Shown here in pieces: positions 36,297-45,925 of a stretch of 64,000 bases of DNA. The first letter of the stretch is position 1, and every line of letters begins with the position of its first letter. A program made the position numbers and the translations under genes. The stretch spans positions 44,299 to 108,298 of the forward strand of contig CALKVC010000094.1 of NCBI GenBank assembly GCA_937996595.1. Direction: 5' to 3'. Under the pieces are notes generated by a model. The model saw only the letters and a program-made list of their open reading frames with translations. It was not told the DNA's origin and did not search any database. This DNA comes from an uncultured Chitinophagaceae bacterium. Lineage in GTDB: Bacteria > Bacteroidota > Bacteroidia > Chitinophagales > Chitinophagaceae.

Positions 36297-37543
36297 CAGT
36301 TGTTTTGGTTATCGGATAAGTAATACATGGTGCTGCAATTATTCGTATCAAAGATCACCCTTGCTTCCTGCAGTACCTGTTCTTTGGTAACCGCCTGGTA
36401 CCTGGCAAGTTCCGTATTTATGAGGTTTGCATCGCCCAGCAGTTCGTACATGGCTATGCTGGCAGCCCGGTTCATCAGGCTCATGTCTTCAAATGCCATG
36501 GCGCTTTCTGTTTTGTTCTTCACTTTTTCCAGTTCGGTGTCGCTAATCCCATTTTCCAGCAATTTGCTAATTTCTTCATTTACCGCTTCCTCGGCTACCT
36601 TAATATCTGTTCCTTTCACCAGTTTCCCTTCAATGGTGATGATGCCTGCATCGGTGCTGCCGAAATGGTAACAATCAATATTGCTGAACAGTTGTTTTTC
36701 CTTCACCAGTGCCTGGTATAGCCTGGATGACCCTCCGCCGCTAAGGATATCCGTTATGAGGTCGGCAATATAATACCTCGGGTCTGTTCTTGGATATATA
36801 TGCCAGGCTTTATACAGGGCGTCAAGCGGTACATTAGCCTTCACTTCCAGTTTTCGTGGCGATACCTGTTTGGGTTCTGCAGGGAGGCTGCGTACATATT
36901 TTTCACCGGAAGGAATGTCGGCAAACCATTTCTCTGCCAGGAGCCTGATATTATCCTTTTCTATATTTCCGGCCACAACCAAAATGGCGTTTGCCGGTGT
37001 GTAATGTTTATGGAAGAAGGCCTTCACATCCTCCAATGTGGCATCCTCCACATGTTTCAGTTCTTTCCCGATGGTCATCCAGCGGTATGGATGGTTTGTA
37101 TAAATCAGTTCCCTGAACTTATGCCATACATCTCCATACGGCTTATTGATATAATGTTCCTTGAATTCCTCACAAACAACCTTGCGCTGCACTTCCAGGC
37201 TTTTCTTGCTGAATGCCAGGCTGAGCATACGGTCACTTTCCAGCCAGAAAGCGGTTTCAATGTTCTCTGCCGGCAACTGGCAGTAATAATTGGTTAGGTC
37301 GTTGGTGGTATAGGCATTATTTTCCCCGCCGGCCATCTGCAGGGGTTCGTCGTACACAGGTATGTTCCTGCTTCCGCCAAACATCAGGTGTTCAAACAGG
37401 TGGGCGAAACCGGTTTTTGCCGGGTCTTCGTCCCTGGCACCTACATCATACAACACATTCACTACCGCCATGGGCGTGCTTTTGTCTTCGTGAACGAGAA
37501 CCCTCAACCCATTGGATAAGGTAAATTTATCAAATTCGATCAT
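36296..37543 (-). CDS. M16 family zinc metallopeptidase, catalytic subunit
   Basis: Zinc peptidase with the inverted motif HLFEH inside GFAHLFEHLMFGGSRNIP (about residue 53) and the downstream Glu of the family in the following helix. 415 residues from ATG 37543; the longer frame upstream runs through a heptamer repeat and is rejected. The matching -7 box TACATTTG ends only four bases before the ATG, so the message may be leaderless. Forms a coupled pair with the non-catalytic gene downstream. Likely degrades peptides in the periplasm or cytoplasm; no signal peptide is seen. Confidence 0.92.
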   Translation of the reverse strand: MIEFDKFTLSNGLRVLVHEDKSTPMAVVNVLYDVGARDEDPAKTGFAHLFEHLMFGGSRNIPVYDEPLQMAGGENNAYTTNDLTNYYCQLPAENIETAFWLESDRMLSLAFSKKSLEVQRKVVCEEFKEHYINKPYGDVWHKFRELIYTNHPYRWMTIGKELKHVEDATLEDVKAFFHKHYTPANAILVVAGNIEKDNIRLLAEKWFADIPSGEKYVRSLPAEPKQVSPRKLEVKANVPLDALYKAWHIYPRTDPRYYIADLITDILSGGGSSRLYQALVKEKQLFSNIDCYHFGSTDAGIITIEGKLVKGTDIKVAEEAVNEEISKLLENGISDTELEKVKNKTESAMAFEDMSLMNRAASIAMYELLGDANLINTELARYQAVTKEQVLQEARVIFDTNNCSTMYYLSDNQNN

Positions 37544-37547
37544 GCTG

Positions 37548-37555
37548 CAAATGTA
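37548..37555 (-). promoter_or_regulatory. -7 promoter box immediately before the M16 gene
   Basis: TACATTTG (exact TAnnTTTG) followed by CAGC and the ATG. TTTGCAGC is also found at the actA promoter. Confidence 0.4.
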
Positions 37556-37566
37556 CGATGGGAAAT

Positions 37567-37606
37567 GGTTTGAAGTTTGAGGTTTGAAGTTTGAGGTTTG
37601 AGGTTG
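37567..37606. repeat. Heptamer repeat TTTGAGG/TTTGAAG
   Basis: About five alternating copies of GTTTGAAGTTTGAG. It lies upstream of the M16 promoter box and is similar in period to the satellites near msrB but different in sequence. Confidence 0.6.
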
Positions 37607-37641
37607 GTAAACTGGTTTCAAACAACAGACAAAACACATTA

Positions 37642-38832
37642 CTACAAAATACTCTTCACTTTCAGCACAAGGGTTAGCAGGTCTTTTCCCCGCTTCACAA
37701 TCACTTTCAGCTTTTCGTTGGGAGATTGTAAAATGCTTTTATACTGCTGGATATTGATGGAAATATTGTTACCCACGCTGATAATCTCATCATCAACCAT
37801 AAAACCGGCTTTTTCTGCCGGAGAATCCGCAATCACATCCACAACCATGATCTTTCCGTCTATGAAATAAATACCCAGGCCGGTGTATGCATAATCAAAC
37901 TGGTCGGCATAACGGGAATTGGGCAACAGGTGTATTTCCCGCTGCGGATAATTGAATATGATATTAAAGCGCCGCAGGATATCGTTTCCCACCAGCCCGC
38001 CCGTAAACGGGTATGCGGTAACGTTATTGTCGTCCTGGTACAGGTAGGTTGGCACATTACGGAAACGGTAGGGCCCTATCTTCACTTCTTTCACCACGGT
38101 GAGGCGCATCTTCAGCATGCCGCCCATCCCTTCGGCCTGCGTAAGCAATGGCTTTCTTTTTTTCTTGAGTATGGCGCTGTCGGCCGCAAACTGTTCACTC
38201 ATCAGGAAACAGAGCCCGGCGCCGGTATCAAAATAAAAATTGAAGGGCATGGTTACCCTGTCCTTAACCTGCATGAACTGTGCGGGAATGGAAGTGAAGA
38301 TGGGATGCAGCAAGGTTCCGCGTGAAGGGTAATGTATTTTACCGGGTTTGTATACATCTATTTTCAGGCTGTCGAAATCCACTTTTACGATATACCTGTT
38401 CAGGAAACTGTACCCGATGATGCCGTCTATTTTTTCACCATAAACACTGGTAAGCACTTCATAATTGTTAATGTGAAAATTAAGGTTGTTCACGGTAAGG
38501 CCGGGCAGCTTCAGGCTCTTATTAAACACGAAATTTACTTTACGAACCCCCGCAATGCCGGTGATGGTGGTGTCGGTCTGCACGGTTGGAATGCTGAATT
38601 CACTGCAGGTGGCAGAATCGAGTGAAATGCCCCCGCTGCCGGTATCAAGGATAAAATTGAGCGTGTCCTTAACATCATCAAAACAGGCCCTTATGACCAT
38701 AACGCCGCCGCTGAACTGTTTAAAGGGGAAACTGGTTATATATGCAGCATCGGGTTGCGGCGATAAGATTTCCTGGGCAAATGCATAAGAAGTTGAAAAT
38801 AGTAAGTAAACTATTACGAAATAATACTTCAT
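37642..38832 (-). CDS. Secreted retropepsin-like aspartyl protease with C-terminal PDZ domain
   Basis: Signal peptide ending SYAFAQ, then two aspartyl-protease halves, each with a DTG motif: ILDTGSGGISL (about residue 62) and YFDTGAGLCFL (about residue 205). A C-terminal PDZ domain follows (about 315-396, with ADSPAEKAGFMVDDEIISVG). This two-halves-plus-PDZ layout is common in Bacteroidota and suggests periplasmic protein processing. 396 residues; both catalytic Asp residues present. Stands 98 bp before the M16 pair in the same direction; the heptamer repeat lies between. Confidence 0.88.
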   Translation of the reverse strand: MKYYFVIVYLLFSTSYAFAQEILSPQPDAAYITSFPFKQFSGGVMVIRACFDDVKDTLNFILDTGSGGISLDSATCSEFSIPTVQTDTTITGIAGVRKVNFVFNKSLKLPGLTVNNLNFHINNYEVLTSVYGEKIDGIIGYSFLNRYIVKVDFDSLKIDVYKPGKIHYPSRGTLLHPIFTSIPAQFMQVKDRVTMPFNFYFDTGAGLCFLMSEQFAADSAILKKKRKPLLTQAEGMGGMLKMRLTVVKEVKIGPYRFRNVPTYLYQDDNNVTAYPFTGGLVGNDILRRFNIIFNYPQREIHLLPNSRYADQFDYAYTGLGIYFIDGKIMVVDVIADSPAEKAGFMVDDEIISVGNNISINIQQYKSILQSPNEKLKVIVKRGKDLLTLVLKVKSIL

Positions 38833-39265
38833 GCTGTAGCCATTATATGTATGGGCGAATATACTTTTATAACAAGTGTTATTTCAGGCCCATATAGTTC
38901 TAAATATACATTTCATATGTTTCCGGCGATTTGCCCGGGCGCTATCTCTTCTTCCCATAATAGCAATAAGTGAAACACTTTTACTATTCTCTGTTTAAGG
39001 ATGAAGGGTTTATTTAAGGAAAGAACGCTGCTTTGCCTGGTGAAATATTATTATAATTATGATTTATCACAACACCCAACAGGGCAGGTATAGCACAGAG
39101 CCGGTCAATGCTGTTTTCCGGAATGTGTTTTACGGCAGAATGTAATTAATAATGAATACCTAAATTAATTTATATGAAAAGCGTTCCCTTTATTGTCTGC
39201 CTGCCTGGCATAAGCTTCGTCAACCTTGAGCAGATTCATTGCTCGTACATATAATCTTATGGATA
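38833..39265. other. Gene-free spacer
   Basis: No supported gene. A 26-codon frame from 39173 and a TGCTCG/CGAGCA inverted pair near 39240-39280 were seen but have no supporting signals. Confidence 0.4.
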
Positions 39266-42200
39266 TCAATGCCCGAGCAAGGTAACCGTATTGCCACTAT
39301 TTACAGTAAATACAGCTCCATTTGCTACCAACATTGTTGCTACTGTAATATTTGAGTTTACAACAACTGTTGCTCCACTATTAATTATAACATCTGTAAA
39401 CATATCCGGTACAGAACCACAACTCCAGTTTGCCGGATTTTCCCATTGATTATTAACAGCGCCTGTCCAGGTGTTGTAAAACCTTATTTGCCGGATATCG
39501 CTTGTACCGGCACTGCTGCTGCATTTGTAAATATACCCTGTCCACGAACTGGGGATATTTGATAACTGCAGGTTTGCTGTGTTTGTCCCCGAATAATTGC
39601 TGTTGTTGATAATATTCGTGTAAGTGGTACCGTTATCTGTACTCACCTGCCATTGGAACCCGGTTCCGCCCAGGTTAGATGTTAGGATGGTTCCGCCACC
39701 GGAACACAGCCTGATCGGGTCGCCAATTTTGTTTCTTAGAACAGATACGATATTTTCAAGTGAACTGGTAACAACCAGGTCGGGTTTGCCATCTCCGTCC
39801 ATATCACCAATGGCGAGGCCAAGAGGATCTCCCTGTCCATTATTAACCAGGTAACTAAAAGGAGTGTTAAAGGAAATTTCAGAACCGGCAAAGCTGTTTT
39901 TTAGTACAGACACACTTCTGTTATACAGGTCCAGTACTGCTGCATCTGGTTTACCGTCGCCATCGATATCATTTGCTTCCACAGCATGTGAGGTAAAAAC
40001 GGTATTTCCAAAATTCACCTTTGATCCAAACGAAACCGTATTCCGGATACTCTCATTTTTCAAAACAAACATGCTGACGCCGGCATCACTTACCGCCAGG
40101 TCTGCTTTATCATCATTATTAAAATCTGCACAGGCTATACCGGAAAAAGTGCTGCCTCCGGGAAAAACAGATACACCTGTAAATGAAATGGCGCCCGTAT
40201 TTGAAGTGTTGTTAAATGCACCAAGACCCGGTGCAGCAACTACATCAGGTTTACCGTTTCTGTCAAAATCATTGATGGCTAATGAATGTATGCTGGCAAT
40301 GGCAAAATTGCCATAACCAACTATAGGTGCAAAAGCAATATTACTACCCGTAGAAATATTCCTGAAAAACGAGAGTTGTAAATCGCTGCCAACTGCAATT
40401 ACAATATCCGGTTTACCATCTCCATCAATATCCCTGATGCTTATTGATTGCGGCGAACTGAATTCCTGGGCAGAGCTTGCAAAATCAATCTTATCAGCAA
40501 AACTGATGGTACCGGGAACACTGGTATTTCGGAACAATGAAAAATTGTAACTGTTCTGATTAACCACCGCCACATCCGGTTTGCCATCTCCATCAATATC
40601 GCCAATGCTGATACCCAGTGGCGCAAGGCCAACAGCATAATCTGCTTTTGGTGCAAATGCCAGCAGGCTTCCTGCAGATACATTCCTTAAAACAGCTATA
40701 CTGTTATCATCGGTATTGGATGTTACAATATCTGTTTTACCATCTCCATCCAGATCACCCAGTGCTACGCGGCTAACACCTGCACCAGTTGGAAAGCTGA
40801 TAAAAGGATCAAAAGAAGCAGCCGTCAAATTTCCACTTCCGCCCGGGAAAGTAATGTTAAATGGTTTGTATGAATAAGCTGTCAGGCCGTGCTGATTGGT
40901 TACTGAAATAGGTTCATAAGTTGAACCGGCAGGCACTTTAACGGAAAGCGCTGTATTGCTGGCAGAAATGACGCTTGCCCTTACAGCACCGAAAAAAACG
41001 ATGTTTTCAGATGCGGTGCTGCTGAAATGAGTTCCTGTTATCTGCACAATAGTTCCAACTGGCCCCGCTGCCGGTGTAAATGATTGAATGGTTGGCACAA
41101 TGGCTGATACAGGTTCAATTTGAAAACGCAAAATGCTGATGTTGCCGGCATTTCTGTTGGTGGCTGCCATATCGGGTTTACCATCGCCATCCAGGTCGCC
41201 CACAGCAACGTGCCATGGCGCCCTGTTGGTTGCATAGTTTGTTTTATTTAAAAAGGTAAGCGGGCCTGCCGTGCTGCTGGTGTTGGCAAAAACAGACAGG
41301 GCGTCAAATTCCCAGCAACCAACTGAAATGTCGGGAAATGAATCGCCGTTCATATCTGCTATGGCCAGATAATTGGGGAAGTATCCTGTGCTATACCTTC
41401 CCTGCTGGCTGAAAGTAATTGAAGTACCTGTACTGGTATTTAAAAACAAACCTATTTCATTGCTGCTTTGATAAATGGCGGCCAGGTCAGGCTTGCCATC
41501 ATTGTTAAGGTCGCCTATTTCAATGCGGAATGCCTGTTCTGCATTGGAATAACTTACCGGGGCATCAAATGATAATACGCCATTTACACTGGTGTTTTTC
41601 ATAAAACTGTTGCCCATGATGATATCCGGTTTGCCATCGCCATTCAAATCTGCAACAGCCACTGCGTCATTTAAATTGATTAACCCGGTTTCAATTTTTG
41701 CAGCAAAAGTTAATGTACCATTTGAACTGTTGTTGGGAATAATGGTAACATACACCTGGGATCCCATAATAATTTCGGGGTTTCCGTCCAGGTTCAGGTC
41801 ATTAATAAAAAGGGATGAGGGTGGTGATGATAATCCAATATTACCTTGTGATACGAAACTTATAACACCCGGAGTACTCGTATTCCTTGAAATGGCTACC
41901 GCGTTTATGTCGTGGATTGTTATGATATCCGGTTTCCCGTCTCCATTCAAATCACCGGATTTTATGTCGGTAGGGTTCCCGGGTTGTACGAAATTAACCC
42001 GGTTTGCAAATGTAAGATTCCCGGGTGTGCTTGTATTCCTTAAAACTGAGAAGTTACCTGTAACAGAATTGGTAACTGCGATATCATTTTTACCATCAGC
42101 ATCAAAGTCTGCAATAACAGACCCCTTGGGAACATTTTCGGTAGTTACATTAACCCGTGCCGCAAATGTATTCTCAAGGTTGGCTGGCCCGCCCGGAAAA

Positions 42201-43882
42201 CTGAGTACAAAAGGAGCTTTGGAATAAGCGGTATAATTATCTTTGGTAACAGATATAGGCAGGAATGTGGCGCCTGCAGGTACAGTTACTGTTAGTGTTG
42301 TGTCGGTTACAGCAGAAACTGTTGCCTTTGCTCCGCCGAAATATACCGTAATTGCTTCAGGGAGTGGATTGAAATTATATCCTTTAACCGTTACCGTTGA
42401 ACCTGCCGGTCCACTGGCTGGCATAAATGATAATACGGTTGGAAATGTTTTTCTTCTGAAAACTGAAATGCTGTTTTGACCATTATTGGCAACGGCTATG
42501 TCCTGTTTGGCATCTCCGTCAAAATCTGCCATGGTGATGCTTTGTGGAGTAGTGCCCGTGTTATATAGAACCCTTGTTTCAAATGAAACCACACCGGGGC
42601 TACCGTTATTTTTAAAAAGCGACATGTTGTTCTTGCTGGTATTCACAACAACAATTTCGGGTTTGGCATCCCCGCTCAGGTCACCCATCGCCAGGTATTC
42701 ACTATTGCCCGTTATTTGACCTATTGCAAAATCAACTTTAGGGGCAAAAGCAATCATACCGGCACTTCCTGTATTTCTAAATATTGAAATAGATTCCGCA
42801 ATGGTATTATTTGTTGCAATATCCGGTTTACCGTCACCATCCAGGTCGCCGGTAATTACCATCCTTGGTCCGTTGCCAGTTGTAAAATCTATTCTCGGTT
42901 CAAAGGAAACGGCAGCTACAGTACTGCTATTCCTGTAAACTGAAACAACTGATGTTGAAATAGCGGTAAGAATTACATCTGCTTTTCCGTCTCCATCCAT
43001 ATCGGTAAGCGCAACAGATAATGGAGAAGTATTGGCTGAGATATCAATCTTAGGGGCGAATGAAAGCACATTCCCGGTACTTGTATTCCTTAAAACAGAA
43101 AATGAAGCTGCACCGTTATTTGTTGCTACAATATCGGGCTTGCCATCACCGTCTATATCATTAATGGCTAACCGGAACGGTGAGTCCCCGGTTGGAAAAT
43201 TTACTGCAGCATCAAAACTAATCGCAGCACCAGCACTGGTATTGATAAGGACAGATACCCTGGATGCTGCTGAAGTAGCATTGGTGACCGCAATATCTGG
43301 TTTACCATCGGCATTTAAATCAGCAACTGCCACGGAATAGGGTGACGGGCCGCAGGCAAAATCAATTTTTGGTAACAATGAATGTGAGCCGGGAGTACCG
43401 GTATTGCGCAAAACGGATACAGTACCGGCAGAAAAATTAGAAACTGCGATATCTGGTTTACCATCATTATCAAAATCACCGGTTGCAATATTATAAGGCT
43501 GTGTGCCTGTGGTGGCATCCGCTTTTGCTGCAAATGTGTTATTGTTAAAAATTTCACTGGCGCCGGAAAAACTGGTAACAAAAGGAAGTGTTGAATAGCC
43601 TGTGAGGCTGTTAACTGTTACGCTTATGGGCTGGTATGTTGCCCCGGGAGGAGCAGTTACCAAAAGCTGGGTATTTGAAGATGAAGTTACATTTGCCCGG
43701 CAGGTACCAAAATAAACGATATTATTGGCAGGGTTGGCATTAAAATTATTGCCGCTGATGGTTACCGTTGAACCTACCGGTCCGCTGGCCGGGAAGAATG
43801 AACTGATGGCCGGTGCCTGCGCAGATACCCAATTGCTTAAGAGACAGCATAATAAAAGGGAAAAAAAATTACGAATACCCAT
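39266..43882 (-). CDS. Giant surface protein: three IPT/TIG plus seven-bladed FG-GAP modules
   Basis: A 1538-residue exported protein (signal peptide ending NWVSAQA). Three modules follow, each an IPT/TIG immunoglobulin-like domain (starts near residues 25, 480 and 935; for example FFPASGPVGSTVTISGNNFN) and then seven FG-GAP/VCBS repeats. Each repeat has a calcium-type loop such as DFDNDGKPDIAV, DLNGDGKPDII or DMDGDGKPDLVV. I count 7, 7 and 7, which fits three integrin-like beta-propellers. The C-terminus has an Ig-like part and a WTGAVNNQWENPANW domain common in secreted Bacteroidota proteins; a classical T9SS tail is not obvious. Probable adhesin or glycan binder. Stands alone. Confidence 0.88.
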   Translation of the reverse strand: MGIRNFFSLLLCCLLSNWVSAQAPAISSFFPASGPVGSTVTISGNNFNANPANNIVYFGTCRANVTSSSNTQLLVTAPPGATYQPISVTVNSLTGYSTLPFVTSFSGASEIFNNNTFAAKADATTGTQPYNIATGDFDNDGKPDIAVSNFSAGTVSVLRNTGTPGSHSLLPKIDFACGPSPYSVAVADLNADGKPDIAVTNATSAASRVSVLINTSAGAAISFDAAVNFPTGDSPFRLAINDIDGDGKPDIVATNNGAASFSVLRNTSTGNVLSFAPKIDISANTSPLSVALTDMDGDGKADVILTAISTSVVSVYRNSSTVAAVSFEPRIDFTTGNGPRMVITGDLDGDGKPDIATNNTIAESISIFRNTGSAGMIAFAPKVDFAIGQITGNSEYLAMGDLSGDAKPEIVVVNTSKNNMSLFKNNGSPGVVSFETRVLYNTGTTPQSITMADFDGDAKQDIAVANNGQNSISVFRRKTFPTVLSFMPASGPAGSTVTVKGYNFNPLPEAITVYFGGAKATVSAVTDTTLTVTVPAGATFLPISVTKDNYTAYSKAPFVLSFPGGPANLENTFAARVNVTTENVPKGSVIADFDADGKNDIAVTNSVTGNFSVLRNTSTPGNLTFANRVNFVQPGNPTDIKSGDLNGDGKPDIITIHDINAVAISRNTSTPGVISFVSQGNIGLSSPPSSLFINDLNLDGNPEIIMGSQVYVTIIPNNSSNGTLTFAAKIETGLINLNDAVAVADLNGDGKPDIIMGNSFMKNTSVNGVLSFDAPVSYSNAEQAFRIEIGDLNNDGKPDLAAIYQSSNEIGLFLNTSTGTSITFSQQGRYSTGYFPNYLAIADMNGDSFPDISVGCWEFDALSVFANTSSTAGPLTFLNKTNYATNRAPWHVAVGDLDGDGKPDMAATNRNAGNISILRFQIEPVSAIVPTIQSFTPAAGPVGTIVQITGTHFSSTASENIVFFGAVRASVISASNTALSVKVPAGSTYEPISVTNQHGLTAYSYKPFNITFPGGSGNLTAASFDPFISFPTGAGVSRVALGDLDGDGKTDIVTSNTDDNSIAVLRNVSAGSLLAFAPKADYAVGLAPLGISIGDIDGDGKPDVAVVNQNSYNFSLFRNTSVPGTISFADKIDFASSAQEFSSPQSISIRDIDGDGKPDIVIAVGSDLQLSFFRNISTGSNIAFAPIVGYGNFAIASIHSLAINDFDRNGKPDVVAAPGLGAFNNTSNTGAISFTGVSVFPGGSTFSGIACADFNNDDKADLAVSDAGVSMFVLKNESIRNTVSFGSKVNFGNTVFTSHAVEANDIDGDGKPDAAVLDLYNRSVSVLKNSFAGSEISFNTPFSYLVNNGQGDPLGLAIGDMDGDGKPDLVVTSSLENIVSVLRNKIGDPIRLCSGGGTILTSNLGGTGFQWQVSTDNGTTYTNIINNSNYSGTNTANLQLSNIPSSWTGYIYKCSSSAGTSDIRQIRFYNTWTGAVNNQWENPANWSCGSVPDMFTDVIINSGATVVVNSNITVATMLVANGAVFTVNSGNTVTLLGH

Positions 43883-44299
43883 AGATGCTTTTTAAAAATA
43901 CAAAACTGAATATATTTCAATCCAATCACCAAACTTAACTAATAACAAAGCGCTGTATGAGCCTATTCCGGAAAAGAATTATCTGCTGTTTGCCGGAATT
44001 ACCTGATGGAATTAATATATGCAATACCAATTATATCCGTTTTAGCTGATACCTGCGCATTGAAACTGTTTTCACTTGCAGCATACAAATATAAATTATG
44101 ATACGTTTTCAATGAAGAAATAAACAGGTTATTACATCTGTATTTTGCCCATTACAATCTTTACATATGCGTTTACAGAAGCATCGGATATCACAATGTA
44201 CAATGCCTTTACTCACTTTCTAATCTACCAAATAAACATCTTACATACAAACCCCCTAAATACAACCTAATGCATGTAATTTTGTTGTTTATTACATAA
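43883..44299. promoter_or_regulatory. Divergent intergenic region between the surface protein and mqnC
   Basis: TAATTTTG at 44277-44284 (plus) is an exact -7 match 15 bp before the mqnC ATG. TAAGTTTG at 43930-43937 (minus) is an exact match 47 bp before the surface-protein ATG. Neither has a clear TTG at consensus spacing. No gene seen. Confidence 0.4.
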
Positions 44300-45430
44300 A
44301 TGGACAACATGAACCTGAACGACCTTTATAAGAAAGCCCTGGCATGTGAGTTTCTGTCTGTTGAAGAAGGGATGTTTTTATTTGAAAATGCTGCTTTATC
44401 AGAATTAATGTATGTAGCGGATGAACTCCGGAAAAAACAGGTTCCGCATGGTAAGGTTACCTGGCAGATAGACCGCAACGTTAACACCACCAACGTATGC
44501 ATCGCCAACTGCAAATTCTGCAACTTCTACCGGGTACCCGGCCACCCCGATGCCTATATAACCGGCATCGATACCTATAAAAAGAAAATTGAGGAAACCA
44601 TCAAATACGGCGGCGACCAGCTTTTATTACAGGGCGGCCACCATCCCGAACTGGGACTGTCATTTTATGTAAACCTGTTCAGGGAATTGAAATCGCTTTT
44701 CCCAAACATAAAACTGCATACCCTCGGCCCGCCGGAAATTGCCCATATCACCAAACTGGAAAAAAGCTCTCATCATGAAGTTTTAAAAGCGCTGAAAGAA
44801 GCCGGTATGGACAGCTTGCCGGGAGCCGGCGCCGAAATACTAACAGACAGGGTTAGACGCCTAATTAGCAAGGGGAAATGCGGTGCACAGGAATGGCTGG
44901 ATATCATGCACGAAGCCCATAAACTGAATATCACCACTTCCGGAACCATGATGTTCGGCCATGTGGAAACCTTACAGGAGCGGTTTGAACACCTGGTTAA
45001 GATAAGAGAAGTGCAAAGCCGCAAACCTGCCGGCGCCAAGGGTTTTCTCGCTTTCATACCCTGGACCTTCCAGGACGCTGATACCCTGCTCGCCCGGATC
45101 AGGGGCGTTCACAACCTTACAACCGCCGAAGAATACGTACGTATGATCGCTTTAAGCCGAATCATGCTTCCCAATATCATCAATATACAGGCAAGCTGGC
45201 TTACCGTTGGCAAGGAAGTTGCCCAGCTTTGCCTGCACGCCGGCGCCAACGATTTCGGCAGCATCATGATAGAAGAAAATGTAGTAAGCGCTGCAGGTGC
45301 GCCTCACCGTTTTACCAGCAGCAGCATACAGGAAGCCATCCGCGAAGCGGGGTTTGAACCACAACTGCGCAACCAGCAATACGAATGGCGCGAATTGCCG
45401 GTGATGGAGGAACAGGTGATAGATTATTAA
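44300..45430 (+). CDS. mqnC: Cyclic dehypoxanthinyl futalosine synthase (radical SAM)
   Basis: Menaquinone biosynthesis enzyme of the futalosine pathway. Radical-SAM cluster CIANCKFCNF (CxxxCxxC), followed by the MqnC-type stretch LLQGGHHPELGLSFYVNLF. The ending MIEENVVSAAGAPHRF is typical of MqnC and separates it from MqnE. 376 residues, start ATG. It makes the quinone oxidised by the alternative complex III at the start of the window. No other mqn genes are adjacent. Confidence 0.94.
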   Translation: MDNMNLNDLYKKALACEFLSVEEGMFLFENAALSELMYVADELRKKQVPHGKVTWQIDRNVNTTNVCIANCKFCNFYRVPGHPDAYITGIDTYKKKIEETIKYGGDQLLLQGGHHPELGLSFYVNLFRELKSLFPNIKLHTLGPPEIAHITKLEKSSHHEVLKALKEAGMDSLPGAGAEILTDRVRRLISKGKCGAQEWLDIMHEAHKLNITTSGTMMFGHVETLQERFEHLVKIREVQSRKPAGAKGFLAFIPWTFQDADTLLARIRGVHNLTTAEEYVRMIALSRIMLPNIINIQASWLTVGKEVAQLCLHAGANDFGSIMIEENVVSAAGAPHRFTSSSIQEAIREAGFEPQLRNQQYEWRELPVMEEQVIDY

Positions 45431-45439
45431 TGTAGTTCC

Positions 45440-45539
45440 CGTCATTGCGAACGCAGTGAAGCAATCTGATCTGTTTATGGATGAATGATGGGGATTTACG
45501 GGAACGAATGGGCAGATTGCTTCGTTCCTCGCAATGACG
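45440..45539. repeat. Dispersed inverted repeat CGTCATTGCGA...TCGCAATGACG
   Basis: Left arm 45440-45468 and right arm 45513-45539 are near-complementary (CGTCATTGCGA, then GAAGCAATCTG). This is the widespread bacterial intergenic repeat with a GAAGCAATC core. The 44-bp loop is unique. Parts are shared with 32794-32990. Confidence 0.65.
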
Positions 45540-45607
45540 ACACAAAAATGGCTGGTTTATTAATTAATAAAACTATAAATTCATCCCTAATAAAAGAAAT
45601 ACAATTA

Positions 45608-45925
45608 ATGAGTTCAAAAAAGACGCTTACCTGGTTCAGAAGAATTGCTTTCGCCGAAGGTGTTTCCTTCCTTGTTTTATTGGGTATTGCCATGCCATTG
45701 AAATATTTTGCCAATATACCCAAAGCAGTTAGTGTGGTTGGTATGATACACGGTATACTGTTTGTTGCTTTCATGATACTGGCATGGGAAACCATGAGCG
45801 CCCTGAACCGGAAATTCGGGTGGTTCATGAAAGCCTTTTTCGCCTCCATCATTCCATTTGGCACGTTTGTGCTGGATAAAGAATTAAAAAAGGAGGCTGC
45901 TTTAATACGTTCAACCGCAGAATAA
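45608..45925 (+). CDS. DUF3817 small membrane protein
   Basis: A 105-residue protein with three hydrophobic helices. It starts MSSKKTLTWFRRIAFAEGVS; then LVLLGIAMPLKYFANIPKAV and VVGMIHGILFVAFMILAWET match the DUF3817 family. The ATG at 45608 is preferred, because upstream codons run through the dispersed repeat. Function unknown; the family is mostly actinobacterial and Bacteroidota. Confidence 0.87.
   Translation: MSSKKTLTWFRRIAFAEGVSFLVLLGIAMPLKYFANIPKAVSVVGMIHGILFVAFMILAWETMSALNRKFGWFMKAFFASIIPFGTFVLDKELKKEAALIRSTAE

Noticed and set aside
39173..39253. 26-codon frame starting MKSVPFIVCLPG
   Set aside because: Too short, no promoter or terminator; the adjacent inverted TGCTCG/CGAGCA pair is weak.
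39624..43340. Many plus-strand frames of 76-211 codons opposite the large surface protein
   Set aside because: They mirror the repetitive minus-strand coding sequence and show no domains or start signals.
39266..43882. Type IX secretion C-terminal domain on the surface protein
   Set aside because: The end does not show the usual conserved CTD motifs; secretion route left open.
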